NCBI GenBank assembly: GCA_937983055.1
Contig: CALJLA010000285.1
Location: 1-7,569 of the forward strand
Reading direction: 5' to 3'
Source of the DNA: an uncultured Pseudomonadota bacterium
GTDB lineage: Bacteria > Pseudomonadota > Gammaproteobacteria > Burkholderiales > Eutrophovitaceae
Length of the DNA stretch: 7,569 nucleotides
Positions within the stretch are counted from its first letter, which is position 1. Each line of letters begins with the position of its first letter. Positions 6,919-7,569 of this stretch are shown piece after piece. Below the pieces are notes generated by a model. It was not told where the DNA came from. It saw only the letters and a list, made by a program, of their open reading frames with translations, and ran no database searches. The translations under genes and the position numbers were made by a program.

Positions 6919-6947
6919 TTCATAAGGATAGCATTTTCACTTCGCAA
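6919..6947 (-). promoter_or_regulatory. Putative sigma-70-type promoter upstream of ndk
   Basis: The gap between the TRAP permease gene and ndk contains the only clearly AT-rich patch in the window (about 6901-6950). On the minus strand, TTGCGA (6947-6942) and TATGAA (6924-6919) are separated by 17 bases, each matching 4 of 6 consensus positions. An alternative is the extended -10 element TGC-TATCCT (6933-6925), which has only a weak -35 partner. Either would place the start of transcription roughly 20-35 bases ahead of the ndk ribosome-binding site. No strong hairpin followed by a T run is visible in this gap, so readthrough from the TRAP gene cannot be excluded. Confidence 0.4.
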
Positions 6948-6985
6948 AAGGAACGGGGTCGGCGCGGCGCACCATCGGGCGTCGG

Positions 6986-7569
6986 TCAGGGTCCGTAGAT
7001 CAGGTTCGGCAACCACAGCGAGATCGCCGGAACGTAGGTGATCAGCAGCAGAAAACCGATCAGCGCAGCGCACCAGGGCAGCGCCGCGAGCGCCACTTCG
7101 GTCATCCCCATGCGCGCCATGTGGCTGGCGACGAACAGATTGAGCCCCACCGGCGGGGTGATCATCCCGATCTCCATGTTGATGGTCATGATGATGCCGA
7201 GATGCACCGGATCGATGCCCAGCTGCACCGCGATCGGCAGCGCCAGCGGCGCCAGGATCAGGATGATCGAGCTTGGTTCCATGAACTGCCCGGCGATCAG
7301 CAGCGCGATGTTGAGCGCCAGCAGGAACATCCAGGGCGTCATTTCGCTGGACACCACCCACTGCGCCAGCCCCTGGGGAATCTGTTCGGCGGTGAGCAGG
7401 AACGAGAACAGGATCGCGTTGGTGATGATGTAGAGCAGCATCGCGCTGGTGTTGGCCGCCGACAGCAGCACCTTCGGCACGTCGCGCAGCCGCAGACCCT
7501 TCTCGATCCACACCGTGGCGACGAACGCATACACCTCGCTGACCGCGGCAGCTTCGGTGGGCGTGAATA
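6986..7569 (-). CDS. TRAP transporter large permease subunit, DctM type (partial, C-terminal part)
   Basis: DctM-type permeases form the large inner-membrane subunit of TRAP transporters. They take up organic acids such as C4-dicarboxylates, using a periplasmic binding protein and a sodium gradient. The visible 193 residues run from the right edge to the TGA at 6988-6986. The frame enters with FTPTEAAAVSEVYAF, the family's conserved loop. It continues with NTSAMLLYIITNAILFSFLL, PWMFLLALNIALLIAGQFME, SSIILILAPLALPIAVQLGI, the signature MEIGMITPPVGLNLFVASH, and a last membrane helix near WCAALIGFLLLITYVPAI. Full proteins have about 425-450 residues, so more than half lies outside. The reading frame is open up to the window edge, so the GTG near 7534 is internal and not the start. 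The substrate cannot be told from this part. It probably belongs to a separate transport operon ending here. Confidence 0.93.
   Translation of the reverse strand, partial: FTPTEAAAVSEVYAFVATVWIEKGLRLRDVPKVLLSAANTSAMLLYIITNAILFSFLLTAEQIPQGLAQWVVSSEMTPWMFLLALNIALLIAGQFMEPSSIILILAPLALPIAVQLGIDPVHLGIIMTINMEIGMITPPVGLNLFVASHMARMGMTEVALAALPWCAALIGFLLLITYVPAISLWLPNLIYGP

Noticed and set aside
6840..6923. A 27-residue ORF from an ATG in the ndk leader, overlapping the start of ndk
   Set aside because: It has no ribosome-binding site, overlaps the ndk start out of frame, and shows no leader-peptide features such as repeated regulatory codons.
6840..7511. A 223-codon minus-strand frame across the TRAP gene end and the ndk start
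   Set aside because: It is out of frame with both conserved genes, and the Arg/Ala-rich translation has no membrane segments or domains.

Overview
The window is GC-rich chromosomal DNA that reads almost entirely from the minus strand. It carries the conserved housekeeping cluster ndk-rlmN-pilF/pilW-rodZ-ispG-hisS-yfgM-bamB, given here in transcription order from high to low coordinates. This order, the sequence character of the proteins (for example the IspG and RlmN sequences) and the GC content suggest a betaproteobacterium, perhaps near Rhodocyclales or Burkholderiales. That placement is inferred from recalled synteny and protein style, not from a search.

Layout from right to left: 7569-6986 is the C-terminal part of a TRAP-transporter large permease (DctM type), cut by the window edge. 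Next comes a 106-bp gap whose AT-rich centre holds a plausible promoter for the downstream genes. ndk (6879-6460), rlmN (6460-5303), pilF/pilW (5306-4542) and rodZ (4545-3751) overlap one another by 1 to 4 bases. ispG (3740-2472) follows after 10 bases, hisS (2429-1164) after 42, and yfgM (1130-498) after 33. bamB (501 to the left edge) overlaps yfgM by 4 bases and is truncated. There is no gene-free stretch longer than about 110 bases.

The genes look like one operon, or a few nested transcription units. They combine nucleotide supply (Ndk), translation fidelity (RlmN, HisRS), isoprenoid precursor synthesis (IspG) and envelope assembly: PilF/PilW for type IV pili, RodZ for cell shape, YfgM at the Sec translocon, and BamB for outer-membrane protein insertion.

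The standout anomaly is an in-frame TAG at codon 233 of hisS (1733-1731). The gene is otherwise full length, in frame and has all the motifs I can recognise. It is normally essential, so the TAG is a base-call error, a real lesion backed by another copy, or a suppressed amber codon. All eight gene-terminal stops in the window are TGA. A second point is an 11-base poly-G run inside yfgM, which is a possible slippage or assembly-error site. I found no RNA genes, mobile elements, CRISPR arrays or clearly new system.
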